Source of the DNA: Streptomyces sp. NRRL S-455
GTDB taxonomy: Bacteria; Actinomycetota; Actinomycetes; Streptomycetales; Streptomycetaceae
Direction: 5' to 3'
Length of the DNA stretch: 64,000 bases
NCBI RefSeq assembly: GCF_000717875.1
Contig: NZ_JOCT01000026.1
Span: forward strand, 46,963-110,962
This document shows, one piece after another, positions 37,256 to 49,385 of this stretch; the first letter of the stretch is position 1; every line of letters starts with the position of its first letter. Both the position numbers and the translations under genes were made by a program. The notes beneath the pieces are model-generated. The model had not been told where the DNA came from. It did no database searches and saw nothing but the letters and a program-made list of their open reading frames with translations.

Positions 37256-37429
37256 TCAGTCGACGCTGGGCAGGATGTGCGGCTCGGCGAGGTCCTCCTC
37301 GTAGCCGGCGAGGCGGATGGGGGCCGAGCGGGCCCACACGTCAAGGCTGCCGAGCTCGTCGGACCGCCGGCCCTTGCGCTCGGAACGTTCCTTGGGGCGT
37401 TGCTCGCTCTTCGTCTTCTCCGGTGTCAC
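37256..37429 (-). CDS. 57-residue protein of unknown function, possible precursor-type peptide
   Basis: GTG start at 37429 with a complete AAGGAG six bases upstream, among the best ribosome binding sites in the window, and strongly GC-biased third positions. The first 25 residues are hydrophilic and highly charged (VTPEKTKSEQRPKERSERKG); the rest reads DELGSLDVWARSAPIRLAGY and ends EEDLAEPHILPSVD. There is no signal peptide, membrane helix or cysteine. A charged N-terminal half followed by a compact aromatic and Asp/Glu-containing tail could be a RiPP leader-core layout, but no modifying enzyme lies beside it. It could instead be a small regulatory or structural protein. It is too short for ordinary annotation and may be overlooked. 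Confidence 0.75.
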   Translation of the reverse strand: MTPEKTKSEQRPKERSERKGRRSDELGSLDVWARSAPIRLAGYEEDLAEPHILPSVD

Positions 37430-37898
37430 CGCGCACTCCTTATGTGTCGGTCACCCTCGGGACGTGTGCGCCGGCCTGCTGCGCCTGACGCCCGCTCGGG
37501 TCTGGTACCTCATGCAGTTCGGACGCGGTGGCGCCGGTTACTCGCGGGAGCGCAGACAGTGGTGAACCGGCTCGTCCCATGACGGACCGTGGGTGTGGGT
37601 CCCGTACTGCTGTCCGTCCGCCCCAGATTAACCAAATGAGCGGGCACCCGCTCGATGGGGCTGAAAACGAGCGGTAACAATCACGCGTCATTCGGTGTTC
37701 AACTCGGGTTTCCGCACCGATTTATCAGGTGACAGGCGTTTTGTGGATCACCCGAACGGCGTACCCCCGGAGCGGCGCTTTTGAGCCGTGCGGCGGCGAA
37801 TCATCCCCATGCGATCTCATGACAGGCCGTCAGCCAAAGGCCCCGAGGCGTACGCGGTGCACGAGCGGCACCGCGCAGCACCTGACGGCTCGCGGCCC
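37430..37898. other. Intergenic region with a short inverted repeat
   Basis: 469 bases between the 57-residue gene and the end of the SDR gene. It contains a perfect inverted repeat GAGCGGG-CA-CCCGCTC at 37638-37653, which could be an operator or a weak terminator for the SDR transcript. The stretch 37660-37760 is notably AT-richer than its surroundings and is a good place for the promoter of the 57-residue gene. No other gene is supported. Confidence 0.5.
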
Positions 37899-39401
37899 CT
37901 ACCACTTCCCGGGCGCGTAGTCCTTCAAGAAGACTCCGTACAGATCCTCTCCCGCTTCGCCACGCACGATCGGGTCGTAGACCCGAGCCGCCCCGTCGAC
38001 CAGATCGAGCGGCGCGTGGAACCCGGCCTCGGCGAGCCGGAGCTTGTCGTAATGCGGCCGCTCGTCCGTGATCCACCCCGTGTCGACCGAGGTCATCAGG
38101 ATTCCGTCGGTCTGGAACATCTCCTGCGCACTGGTCCGCGTCACCATGTTCATCGCGGCCTTGGCGGCGTTCGTGTTGGGATGCCCCGCCCCCTTGTAGC
38201 CGCGTCCGAAGACGCCCTCCATCGCCGAGACGTTCACGACGTACGCGCGCCCGCTCGCCGCCTTCTTCGCGGCGGCGGCCATCGCCGGGCGCAAGGCGCT
38301 GATCAGGATGAACGGTGACGTGTAGTTGCAGAGCTGCGTCTCCAGCAGTTCCACCGGGGAGATCTGGTCGATCGTCTGCACCCAGGTGTTGGACTCGACG
38401 ACATCGGGGACCAGACCGCCCGCGTCGATCGCCGTGCCGTCCAGGTGCCGGGCCACGCTGGCGTTGCCCGCGACCAGCGCGAGGTCCGCGACCTTCTGGG
38501 CATCGAGCCCGCTGGTACCGAGGGGCAGCGCGGCCAGCCCGTCGACCGCGCCGGAGTTGAACGCGCCGATGACGTGGTGGGCGGGCAGCTCCCCCGCGGG
38601 CAGCGGGGCGCTCTCGCCCTCGACCAGGGCGGCGTAGGCGGACGGCAGCCGGCGCACGGTCTGGGTCGCGTTGTTGACGAGGATGTCGAGCGGCCCCGCC
38701 TCGGCGACCTGCTCCGCGAGGGCCACGGCCTGCGCCGGGTCGCGCAGGTCGATGCCGACGACCTCCAGCCGGTGGATCCAGTCCGCGGAGTCGTCCATCG
38801 CCTTGAAGCGGCGGATGGCGTCCTTGGGGAAGCGCGTGGTGATCGTGGTGTGCGCGCCGTCACGCAGCAGCCGCAGCGCGATGTACATGCCGATCTTGGC
38901 GCGGCCGCCGGTGAGCAGGGCGCGCTTACCGGTGAGGTCGGCGCGGACGTCGCGTTTGGCGCGGTTCACGCGGGCGCAGTCCGGACAGAGCTGGTGGTAG
39001 AAGTAGTCGACTTCCACGTACCGGGTCTTGCAGGTGTAGCAGGAGCGCGGGCGCTGGAGTATCCCCGCGATCCTGCCTTCCTCGGTGTTCGACGACGGCA
39101 GCAGGCCCTCGGTCTCGTCGTCGATGCGCTGGGCGGAGCCGGTCGCCGTGGCTTCCGTGACCGCCTTGTCGTGGGCGGTCTTGGCGGCCCGGCGCTCCTG
39201 GCGGCGGCGTTGCTTGACCGTGCGGTAGACACCCGCGGTGGCCCGGCGCACCGCGATGGCGTCCGGATGGTCGATCTCCAGCTTGTCGAGTTCCTCGAGC
39301 ACGCTGAGGCAGACAGCCAGGCGCTCCGGGTCGATGCCGGGTCCGTACGAGAGCCCGCTCGCCTCGTCCATGGCCTGCGGGCCGTCCTCTGTCACCGTCA
39401 T
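37899..39401 (-). CDS. SDR family oxidoreductase with N-terminal zinc ribbon
   Basis: 500 residues, twice the usual SDR length. The first 130 residues are helical and highly charged; a zinc-ribbon candidate CYTCK...CPDC lies at about 121-142. An SDR domain begins at about 158 (LTGGRAKIGMYIALRLLRDGAH), with NNATQTVRR replacing the usual NNAG motif, NVSAMEGVFGRGYKG containing the catalytic Ser region, and a possible active-site Lys in NTNAAKAAMN where the usual YxxxK tyrosine is not seen. So it may bind NAD(P) without ordinary SDR catalysis. Function unknown; conserved in streptomycetes as far as I recall. Confidence 0.85.
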   Translation of the reverse strand: MTVTEDGPQAMDEASGLSYGPGIDPERLAVCLSVLEELDKLEIDHPDAIAVRRATAGVYRTVKQRRRQERRAAKTAHDKAVTEATATGSAQRIDDETEGLLPSSNTEEGRIAGILQRPRSCYTCKTRYVEVDYFYHQLCPDCARVNRAKRDVRADLTGKRALLTGGRAKIGMYIALRLLRDGAHTTITTRFPKDAIRRFKAMDDSADWIHRLEVVGIDLRDPAQAVALAEQVAEAGPLDILVNNATQTVRRLPSAYAALVEGESAPLPAGELPAHHVIGAFNSGAVDGLAALPLGTSGLDAQKVADLALVAGNASVARHLDGTAIDAGGLVPDVVESNTWVQTIDQISPVELLETQLCNYTSPFILISALRPAMAAAAKKAASGRAYVVNVSAMEGVFGRGYKGAGHPNTNAAKAAMNMVTRTSAQEMFQTDGILMTSVDTGWITDERPHYDKLRLAEAGFHAPLDLVDGAARVYDPIVRGEAGEDLYGVFLKDYAPGKW

Positions 39402-39505
39402 CGCCGCTGTCGTTCCCTGCTCTGCCGTCGCGGGGCGCCCGTCGCGCCCGCTTTCGAACGGCGAATTTTACTTCAGCGCCAGGGCGCCCCGCCAAACCGC
39501 GCGAT

Positions 39506-40849
39506 TCAGGACCGGCAGGCCGTGCCCAGCGTCCGCACCTCCTCCGAGAAGGCCACGGCCAGCCGGTCGAGGTCCGGCACGGCCCTGCCGTCGGCCACGA
39601 GGCCGTAGTGGACGCTCCCGCGGTACGTCGAGACCGCCACGGCGAGCGAGTGGCCGGGAGCCAGCGGGGCGAACGGGAAGACCGCGGTGAGCGGGTTGCC
39701 GCCGAGCTTCAGGCCGAGGCTGGGCAGGGGCACGCTGGTGACCAGGATGTCGAACCAGAGCCGGGCCGCCTGGCCGACCAGAGGTCCGCCGAACCGGTGG
39801 CCGAGCGCCGGGACGTGGTCGGCGAGCAGCGCGACGGCGCCCGCGCCCCGGTTGGGGCCGGCGTCCTTGTTGCGGTCCATGGCGGTGCGGACCGCGGCGA
39901 GGCGGGCCAGCGGGTCCGGGTCGTCCACCGGAAGCCGTATCAGGTAGCCGGAGAGCCGGTTGCCCTGCGGGTAGGCGGTGCGCGGGCGGCGCTTGGAGAC
40001 CGGGATCAGGGCGCGGGGCGCGACGCCCTCGACGCCGTCGCCGCGCTCGTCGAGCCAGCGGCGCAGGGCGCCCGCGACGATGGCGATGAGGACGTCGTTG
40101 ACGGTGCCGCCGACGGTCTTGCGGACATGGTGCACGTCGTCGAGGTCGAGGAGCACCCCGGCGGTGCGGCGGGTGCCGCTCGGCTCGCAGGTGAGCGCCG
40201 GGGCGGAGCGGACGTCGAGGGAGGAGCGGGCCACCGAGGCGCCGATGTCCAGGGCCCGGCTCACGTCGGACAGGGCGCCGCGCAGGAGCCCGGGGAGGTC
40301 GCGCACGTCCGGCAACAGGGGGCGCGGGGGCTCCGCGGGGCGTGGCCGGGGCGCCGGCATGTCCATGGGGTCCATGATCCCCGCGGCGAGGGTCAGCGCC
40401 CGCAGTCCGTCGGCCAGGGCATGGTGGAACTTGAACAGCACCGCGTAGGAGGTGCCGTCCTCGCCGGGCAGCACATGAGCCTCCCACGGTGGCCGTCCGC
40501 GCTCCAGCGGACGCTCCATGAGCCGGCCCGCCACCGTGTGGAAGTCGGCGGTCGGGGCGTGCAGCCGTACATGGTTCAGGGGGTCGAAGTCCGGGTCGGG
40601 TTCGCGTGTCGCGCCGCCGAAGGCGAACGGCCGGCGCAGGGCGGCGGGGAGCGGTTGCCACACGTCGCGGATGCGCATGCGCAGGCCCGGCACGCCGGCG
40701 GCCCGGGCGGCGAGCAGGTCCGCCGCGTGGGCGCCCGCGGCGGGTGAGTGGGCCGTGAAGAGCCCGAGCGCGCCGAGGTGCATCGGGTGTGCCGCGGACT
40801 CGATGTTCCAGAACGCCAGGTCGAGTGGAGCGAGCAGGTCAGCAGTCAA
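39506..40849 (-). CDS. Wax ester synthase/diacylglycerol acyltransferase (WS/DGAT)
   Basis: 447 residues. The active-site motif HHxxxDG is FHHALADG near residue 145; PLDLAFWNIESAAHPMHLGAL opens the protein and VPLPSLGLKLGG, FPFAPLAPGHSLAVAVSTYRG and VHYGLVADG complete the family. It makes triacylglycerol storage lipid from diacylglycerol and acyl-CoA; the homologue in S. coelicolor is its main TAG enzyme. The start codon is TTG at 40849 with no convincing Shine-Dalgarno, although the N-terminus fits the family exactly. A mismatched hairpin at 40947-40979 separates it from the glg genes. Confidence 0.92.
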   Translation of the reverse strand: MTADLLAPLDLAFWNIESAAHPMHLGALGLFTAHSPAAGAHAADLLAARAAGVPGLRMRIRDVWQPLPAALRRPFAFGGATREPDPDFDPLNHVRLHAPTADFHTVAGRLMERPLERGRPPWEAHVLPGEDGTSYAVLFKFHHALADGLRALTLAAGIMDPMDMPAPRPRPAEPPRPLLPDVRDLPGLLRGALSDVSRALDIGASVARSSLDVRSAPALTCEPSGTRRTAGVLLDLDDVHHVRKTVGGTVNDVLIAIVAGALRRWLDERGDGVEGVAPRALIPVSKRRPRTAYPQGNRLSGYLIRLPVDDPDPLARLAAVRTAMDRNKDAGPNRGAGAVALLADHVPALGHRFGGPLVGQAARLWFDILVTSVPLPSLGLKLGGNPLTAVFPFAPLAPGHSLAVAVSTYRGSVHYGLVADGRAVPDLDRLAVAFSEEVRTLGTACRS

Positions 40850-40946
40850 GGGCTTGCCTCGCGTCGACGACGGGTGGGCCAGCAGTCAAGCGCCCCCAGC
40901 CGATTACGGTCAAGTACGATCAGGCTACTTACAGTTAACAACAGAT

Positions 40947-40979
40947 TAAGTCCCACCCCGGCAACAGGGGCGGGACTTA
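40947..40979 (-). terminator. Terminator downstream of glgC
   Basis: Arms 40947-40959 and 40967-40979 pair with one A-C mismatch: 8 bp plus 4 bp, around a 7-base loop. It lies about 140 bases after the glgC stop and upstream of the WS/DGAT start, so it probably ends the glgA-glgC transcript. Confidence 0.65.
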
Positions 40980-41115
40980 TGGTGCATCTGTGGTCAGTCC
41001 AACACAGGTTGCGGCGCCGGGCACCCCCTCGGAGTCACCCGGGAGGCGTCACGGATCAGCGCCCGGTGCGCCGGTTTCGGCGGGCCGGCCCGTGTCCGGT
41101 TCAGGCGGCGCCCCG

Positions 41116-42336
41116 TCAGGTGACCAGCTGCCCCTTCCCGAGGGCGATGACCCCGCTCTTGGAGACGGTGTACAGCTCGGCGTCCCGTTCCGGGTTGACG
41201 CCGATCGTCGCACCCGGCGGCACCTCGACGTTCTTGTCGAGGACGGCGCCGCGCACCACCGCGCCCCGGCCGATGTGCACGTTGTCGTGCAGCACCGAGC
41301 CCTGCACCACGGCCCCCGGGTCGACCACGACACCCGGCGACAGCACGGAACGCGTGACCTGCCCGCGGACCAGGCAGCCCGCGCTGATGATGGACTCGCT
41401 GGCGATGCCGCCGGCGTTGAAGCGGGCCGGCGAGAGCTGGTACGAGTGCGTGTAGATCGGCCAGCTGCGGTTGTACAGGTTGAAGGCGGGACGCTCGGCG
41501 ATCAGGTCCATGTGGGCCTCGTAGTAGGCGTCCAGCGTGCCGACGTCGCGCCAGTAGCCCTGGTCGCGGGTGGTCTCTCCGGGCACGTGGTTGGCGCTGA
41601 AGTCGTACAGCGCGGCCTCGCCCCGGTCGGTGAGCTGGGGCAGGATCGAGCCGCCCATGTCGTGCACGGACGACTCGTCCTCGGCGTCCCGCTTGAGCGC
41701 CTCGATGAGGGCCTTGGTGGTGAAGATGTAGTTGCCCATCGAGGCGAAGACGCAGGTGGGGTCGTCCGCGAGACCCGGCGGGTCGGCCGGCTTCTCCAGG
41801 AAGCGCTCCACGGTCTGGCCGTCCGAGCCCGGCGTGATCACCCCGAAGGACGAGGACTCGGTGCGCGGCACCCGGATCCCGGCCACCGTCACGCCCGCCC
41901 CGCTCTCGATGTGCTGGGCGAGCATCTGGCGGGGGTCCATGCGGTAGACGTGGTCGGCACCGAAGACGGCGACGTACTCGGGGCGCTCGTCGTAGATCAG
42001 GTTCAGGGACTGCAGGATCGCGTCGGCGCTGCCCAGGTACCAGCGGGGGCCGAGGCGCTGCTGGGCGGGGACCGGCGTGACGTAGTTGCCGAGCAGGTTG
42101 GACATCCGCCAGGTCGTGGTGATGTGCCGGTCCAGGGAGTGCGACTTGTACTGCGTCAGGACGCAGATGCGCAGGATGTCGCCGTTGACGAGGTTGGACA
42201 GGACGAAATCGACCAGGCGGTACGTGCCGCCGAAGGTGACCGCGGGTTTCGCGCGGTCCGCGGTCAGGGGCATCAGGCGTTTGCCCTCGCCGCCGGCCAG
42301 CACGATTCCCAGGACCGAAGGACCACCACGCCGCAT
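41116..42336 (-). CDS. glgC: Glucose-1-phosphate adenylyltransferase (ADP-glucose pyrophosphorylase)
   Basis: 406 residues. [16 protein letters not shown] is the nucleotide-binding P-loop, [11 protein letters not shown] and [15 protein letters not shown] the catalytic and glucose-1-phosphate blocks, and the C-terminal half is a left-handed beta-helix (hexapeptide repeats, [20 protein letters not shown]). It makes ADP-glucose for glycogen or trehalose-type storage polymers. The ATG at 42336 is preferred over a GTG 15 bases upstream because GGGGAG lies six bases before it. It is 51 bases from the end of glgA. Confidence 0.95.
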   Translation of the reverse strand: MRRGGPSVLGIVLAGGEGKRLMPLTADRAKPAVTFGGTYRLVDFVLSNLVNGDILRICVLTQYKSHSLDRHITTTWRMSNLLGNYVTPVPAQQRLGPRWYLGSADAILQSLNLIYDERPEYVAVFGADHVYRMDPRQMLAQHIESGAGVTVAGIRVPRTESSSFGVITPGSDGQTVERFLEKPADPPGLADDPTCVFASMGNYIFTTKALIEALKRDAEDESSVHDMGGSILPQLTDRGEAALYDFSANHVPGETTRDQGYWRDVGTLDAYYEAHMDLIAERPAFNLYNRSWPIYTHSYQLSPARFNAGGIASESIISAGCLVRGQVTRSVLSPGVVVDPGAVVQGSVLHDNVHIGRGAVVRGAVLDKNVEVPPGATIGVNPERDAELYTVSKSGVIALGKGQLVT

Positions 42337-42387
42337 GGCCGCTCCCCTCACGCCGATTTCCCGATGCCTGCCCCTGAGCAGTACCCG

Positions 42388-43545
42388 CTAAGCCTGTTTG
42401 ACGATCTCCTCGTAGAGCCGGGCCGTGCGGCGGGCCACCGCGTCCCAGCCGAACTCGCCGACCGCGCGTTCGCGCCCGGCCTCGCCCATCCGCCGGGCGG
42501 CCCCGGGGTCGCCCAGGAGGGTGTCCATGGCCCGGGCGAGACCGGCTTCGAAGCCGTCGCCGGTCCGGACCAGCAGGCCCGTCCGGCCGTCGTCCACGAC
42601 CTCGGGGATGCCGCCGACCGCCGAGGCCACCACGGGGGTGCCGCAGGCCATGGCCTCCAGGTTCACGATGCCGAGCGGCTCGTACACGGACGGGCAGACG
42701 AACAGGGCGGCGTGGGTGAGGAGCTGGATCACCTCCCGGCGCGGCAGCATCTTCGGGATCCAGTACACACCGTCGCGGACCCGGCTCAGCTCCCCGAACA
42801 GCTCCCGGAACTCCTGGTCGATCTCCGGGGTGTCCGGCGCGCCCGCGCACAGCACCACCTGCGCGGCCGGGTCGATGTCCCGCACCGCGCGCAGCAGGTG
42901 GGGCACGCCCTTCTGGCGGGTGATGCGGCCGACGAACAGCACGTACGGGCGGGAGCGGTCGAGACCGATCCGGTCCAGGGCGTCGGTGCCGTGGTCGGGC
43001 CGGTACAGGCCGGTATCTATGCCGTTGTGCACGACGTGGACGCGCTCCGGGTCCAGCGCCGGGTAGCAGCCGACGATGTCCTCGCGCATGGCCGCGGACA
43101 CGGCGATCACCGCGTCGGCCGCCTCGATCGCGGTGCGTTCGGCCCAGCTGGACAGCTCGTAGCCGCCGCCGAGCTGCTCGGCTTTCCAGGGGCGCAGGGG
43201 CTCCAGGGAGTGAGCCGTCATCACGTGCGGTATGCCGTACAGCAGCTTGGCGAGGTGGCCGCCGAGGTTGGCGTACCAGGTGTGGGAGTGGACCAGCTCG
43301 CGTCCTTCGAGGGCGGCGGCCATGGCGAGGTCGACGGAGAAGGTGCGCAGCGCGTCGTTGGCGCCGTCGAGCGTGGACCAGGGGCGGTGACGCCGCACGC
43401 CGTCGGCGCGGCCCTCGCCCCAGCAGTGCACGTCGAGGTCGACCAGCGCTCTGAGCTCCCGGGCGAGGAACTCCACGTGGACGCCGGCACCGCCGTACAC
43501 GTCCGGCGGGTACTCCCGGGTCAGCAGTCCCACTCGCACCCGCAA
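42388..43545 (-). CDS. glgA: Glycogen synthase (GT4 family, actinobacterial type)
   Basis: 385 residues, a GT4-type glucosyltransferase, shorter than classical GlgA (about 470-480). REYPPDVYGGAGVHV contains the acceptor-side region; FVGRITRQKGVPHLL is the nucleotide-sugar motif and CPSVYEPLGIVNLEAMACGTPVVAS the catalytic E-x7-E block. Actinobacterial proteins of this type may make maltose-1-phosphate from ADP-glucose and glucose-1-phosphate (GlgM) instead of extending glycogen; the sequence cannot settle that. It precedes glgC on the minus strand and both share ADP-glucose. Confidence 0.9.
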   Translation of the reverse strand: MRVRVGLLTREYPPDVYGGAGVHVEFLARELRALVDLDVHCWGEGRADGVRRHRPWSTLDGANDALRTFSVDLAMAAALEGRELVHSHTWYANLGGHLAKLLYGIPHVMTAHSLEPLRPWKAEQLGGGYELSSWAERTAIEAADAVIAVSAAMREDIVGCYPALDPERVHVVHNGIDTGLYRPDHGTDALDRIGLDRSRPYVLFVGRITRQKGVPHLLRAVRDIDPAAQVVLCAGAPDTPEIDQEFRELFGELSRVRDGVYWIPKMLPRREVIQLLTHAALFVCPSVYEPLGIVNLEAMACGTPVVASAVGGIPEVVDDGRTGLLVRTGDGFEAGLARAMDTLLGDPGAARRMGEAGRERAVGEFGWDAVARRTARLYEEIVKQA

Positions 43546-43578
43546 CTCCCTGCTCTCAGCGGCCGTTCCCTTTCATGG

Positions 43579-44316
43579 TCACCCAGATGGGGCGTGTGGG
43601 GAAGAGCGGGGCGGTCGTGGGAAGCAACAGTCGCCGCAGACGCCACCGCCGGGCACGCGGTAGTACAGACAGCAGCTGCGGCGCCGGAAGGCGGTACCGG
43701 TGAGGGTTCCGGAGCCGGCGAGCAGGGGGTGGGCGAGGAGTTCGGCGGCCAGGTCACGGGCCCGGGCCGCGAGGTCCGTACGGCCGTGCCGCCGGGCCCA
43801 GCGGTCCAGCTCCCGGGCGGCGCCCGCCAGCGCGGACGCGGCGTTGCCCCGCAGCAGGCCGGGTGCCATGCGGTGATGGACGCGCAGGGCCGCCGCCAGC
43901 GGTTCGAGGTGGCCGTGCAGGACGACGTCCGCCAAGGTCGGCGCGTCCCCGGGGAGCGGCCGTACGTCCGGCAGCCACAGGTCGTCGGGGGCGCCGGCGT
44001 CGGCGTCCCAGTGCAGCAGCCGGGCGTCGAGGTCGGGGAGTCGGCCGTACAGCGTGGCGCAGCCCAGGGCCACGGACCACAGGCGCGCCGCGAGACCCTG
44101 GTGGGCCACCGACGCGGCGACGCGCCACTCGGAGGCGTGCAGGGCGTTCGCGACCTTGCGGACGCGGAATATCAGTGGATTTCTGCATTCGTCCGGTGAC
44201 GCGTCGGCGTAGGCCTGTGCCAGAGTGGGAAGAGGCCCGGCCGTCGCTCCTTCCGTGCGCAAGCCGAAGAAGCCACCGAGCGGGCGGAGCGCGGCGAGGT
44301 CGGGGTCGAGGTCCAC
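43579..44316 (-). CDS. (2Fe-2S)-binding protein, FhuF C-terminal type
   Basis: About 245 residues. The C-terminus holds the FhuF-like motif CC-x10-CxxC, here CCLYYRVPGGGVCGDCC, expected to bind a [2Fe-2S] cluster, preceded by an arginine pair (FRRRS). The body contains VRKVANALHASEWRVAASVAHQGL and HLEPLAAALRVHHRMAPGLLRGN, typical of ferric-siderophore reductase relatives. Cytoplasmic. The GTG at 44316 begins the conserved VDLDPDLAALRPLGGFF region; there is no ribosome binding site and the frame is open further upstream, so the start is uncertain. No siderophore genes are near, so the true substrate is unknown. Confidence 0.83.
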   Translation of the reverse strand: MDLDPDLAALRPLGGFFGLRTEGATAGPLPTLAQAYADASPDECRNPLIFRVRKVANALHASEWRVAASVAHQGLAARLWSVALGCATLYGRLPDLDARLLHWDADAGAPDDLWLPDVRPLPGDAPTLADVVLHGHLEPLAAALRVHHRMAPGLLRGNAASALAGAARELDRWARRHGRTDLAARARDLAAELLAHPLLAGSGTLTGTAFRRRSCCLYYRVPGGGVCGDCCFPRPPRSSPHAPSG

Positions 44317-44544
44317 GAGGAGCAGTAGTACCAAGGCCCCTAAGGGACGCGACCCGGTGGCCCCCGACCGGCGTCGCCCACCCTGGGGATGACGGGGTTC
44401 CCCTCGTACTCCATCGGCAGTAGGACCCAATGAGTGCTCAGGGACGACGACGGGAAGACCTGGACACGGCAGGGTGTTGGTCATGAAAGCCCACCTTTCG
44501 CCGCGCCGGGCCGAGCGCCCCCGCCTGACGCAGAGGAGCAGCCG

Positions 44545-47602
<3,058 letters not shown>

Positions 47603-49042
47603 ATGAGCAGTACAGCGCAGATCGGCGTCACGGGTCTCGCGGTCATGGGCCGCAACCTCGCCCGCAACTTCGCCCGCAACGGTTACACGGTGGCGGTGCA
47701 CAACCGGACGCCCGCGCGCACGCACGCCTTGGTCGATGAGTTCGGCGGCGAGGGGACGTTCGTCGCGTGCGAGAGCGCCAAGGAGTTCGTGGCCGCGCTG
47801 GAGCGGCCGCGGCGGCTGGTCGTGATGGTGAAGGCCGGTGAGCCGACGGACGCGGTGATCCAGGAGTTCGCCCCGCTGCTGGAGCCCGGCGACATGATCA
47901 TCGACGGCGGCAACGCGCACTTCGCCGACACCCGGCGCCGGGAGCGCGAGCTGCGCGAGCAGGGCATCCACTTCGTCGGCATGGGTGTCTCGGGCGGCGA
48001 GGAGGGCGCGCTGAACGGGCCGAGCATCATGCCCGGTGGCCCGCGGGAGTCCTACGACTCGCTGGGTCCGATGCTGGAGAAGATCTCGGCGAAGGCGGCC
48101 GACGGTTCGCCGTGCGTCTCGCACGTCGGTCCGGACGGCGCCGGGCACTTCGTGAAGATGGTGCACAACGGCATCGAGTACGCCGACATGCAGCTCATCG
48201 GTGAGGCCTACCAGCTGCTGCGGGACGTCGCCGGCTACTCCCCCGCCCAGATCGCGGAGATCTTCCGCACCTGGAACCAGGGCCGTCTCGACTCCTACCT
48301 CATCGAGATCACGGCCGAGGTGCTGTCGCACGTGGACGCGGCGACGGGCAAGCCGTTCGTGGACGTGGTGGTGGACCAGGCCGAGCAGAAGGGCACCGGC
48401 CGCTGGACCGTGCAGATCGCGCTCGACCTGGGTGTGCCGGTGTCCGGCATCGCCGAGGCGGTCTTCGCGCGCTCCCTGTCCGGGCACGCCGGGCTCCGGG
48501 ACGCCTCGCGCGGGCTGGCCGGTCCGAAGGCCACGCCGCTCAGCGAGGCGGAGGCCGGAGCCTTCGCCGACCGGGTGGAGCAGGCGCTGTACGCGTCGAA
48601 GATCGTGTCGTACACGCAGGGCTTCCACGAGATCGACGCGGCCCGCGGCGAGTACGGCTGGGACATCGACCTGGGTGCCGTCTCCGCGCTGTGGCGCGGC
48701 GGCTGCATCATCCGCGCCGCGTTCCTGGACCGGATCCGGTCCGCGTACGACACCCGGCCGGACCTGCCGAGCCTGCTGTCGGACGCCACGTTCGCGCAGG
48801 AGATCGCGGACGCCCAGGACGACTGGCGCGAGGTGTTGGTCGCCGCGACGCGGCAGGGCGTGCCGACGCCGGGCTTCGCGGCGGCCCTCGCCTACTACGA
48901 CGCCCTGCGCGCGGAGCGGCTGCCGGCCGCGCTGACGCAGGGCCAGCGGGACTACTTCGGTGCGCACACCTACCGGAGGGTGGACCGGGACGGGTCGTTC
49001 CACACGCTGTGGGGTGGCGACCGGTCGGAGGTCTCCGCGTAG
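47603..49042 (+). CDS. gnd: 6-phosphogluconate dehydrogenase, decarboxylating (NADP-type)
   Basis: 479 residues, the long (about 470-480) class. The N-terminal Rossmann motif is GVTGLAVMGRNLARNFARNGY, the substrate block is HFVGMGVSGGEEGALNGPSIMPGG, and the catalytic Lys and Asn are in HFVKMVHNGIEYADMQLIGE. The helical C-terminal domain (about 190-470) ends with the family-typical WGGDRSEVSA tail. Converts 6-phosphogluconate to ribulose-5-phosphate. Streptomycetes carry two such genes; this is the long form, which I remember as SCO0975 in S. coelicolor. Stand-alone with a strong terminator at 49066. Confidence 0.96.
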   Translation: MSSTAQIGVTGLAVMGRNLARNFARNGYTVAVHNRTPARTHALVDEFGGEGTFVACESAKEFVAALERPRRLVVMVKAGEPTDAVIQEFAPLLEPGDMIIDGGNAHFADTRRRERELREQGIHFVGMGVSGGEEGALNGPSIMPGGPRESYDSLGPMLEKISAKAADGSPCVSHVGPDGAGHFVKMVHNGIEYADMQLIGEAYQLLRDVAGYSPAQIAEIFRTWNQGRLDSYLIEITAEVLSHVDAATGKPFVDVVVDQAEQKGTGRWTVQIALDLGVPVSGIAEAVFARSLSGHAGLRDASRGLAGPKATPLSEAEAGAFADRVEQALYASKIVSYTQGFHEIDAARGEYGWDIDLGAVSALWRGGCIIRAAFLDRIRSAYDTRPDLPSLLSDATFAQEIADAQDDWREVLVAATRQGVPTPGFAAALAYYDALRAERLPAALTQGQRDYFGAHTYRRVDRDGSFHTLWGGDRSEVSA

Positions 49043-49065
49043 GCACTCCGCGCTGACGGGCCCGG

Positions 49066-49110
49066 TACGGGGCCGGTGGGCAGGCCCTGTGGCTGCCCAC
49101 CGGCCCCGTA
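49066..49110. terminator. Terminator after gnd, 18-bp stem
   Basis: Positions 49066-49083 pair perfectly with 49093-49110 around a 9-base loop, between the convergent gnd (stop 49042) and proline-rich (stop 49125) genes. Confidence 0.92.
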
Positions 49111-49124
49111 CTCGTGCGCTCGCT

Positions 49125-49385
49125 TCAGGAAAGCGGCGGGCCCGGCTCGGGGTTCGGTACGGGTTCCGGGCCCGGGGGGATGGGTGACGGGTCGGGACCG
49201 GGCACCGGGTCGGGACCGGGGGGCGCCGGCGGCCTCGGCCCCGGTGGCGGGGTCGGGGACGGGGGCGGCTCGGGGCCCGGCGGGGGCTGCGGGTTCGGCA
49301 CCGGGTCCGGGTGCGGATCCGGGTGCTGGGGATCCGGGCCCGGTGTCGGTGCCGGCGGCACGGGGTCGGGATACGGGTTGGTCAT
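49125..49385 (-). CDS. 86-residue proline-rich protein
   Basis: ATG at 49385 with GGAGG six bases upstream. Starts MTNPYPDPVPPAPTPGPDPQ and continues as PDP, PPP, PGP and PNP units up to PGPPLS: about half the residues are proline and there is no hydrophobic or catalytic region. It has no signal peptide, so probably intracellular, possibly a scaffold or intrinsically disordered linker. The ribosome binding site, terminator on its downstream side and placement support a real gene, although the repetitive proline code also makes the opposite strand open. Confidence 0.7.
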   Translation of the reverse strand: MTNPYPDPVPPAPTPGPDPQHPDPHPDPVPNPQPPPGPEPPPSPTPPPGPRPPAPPGPDPVPGPDPSPIPPGPEPVPNPEPGPPLS

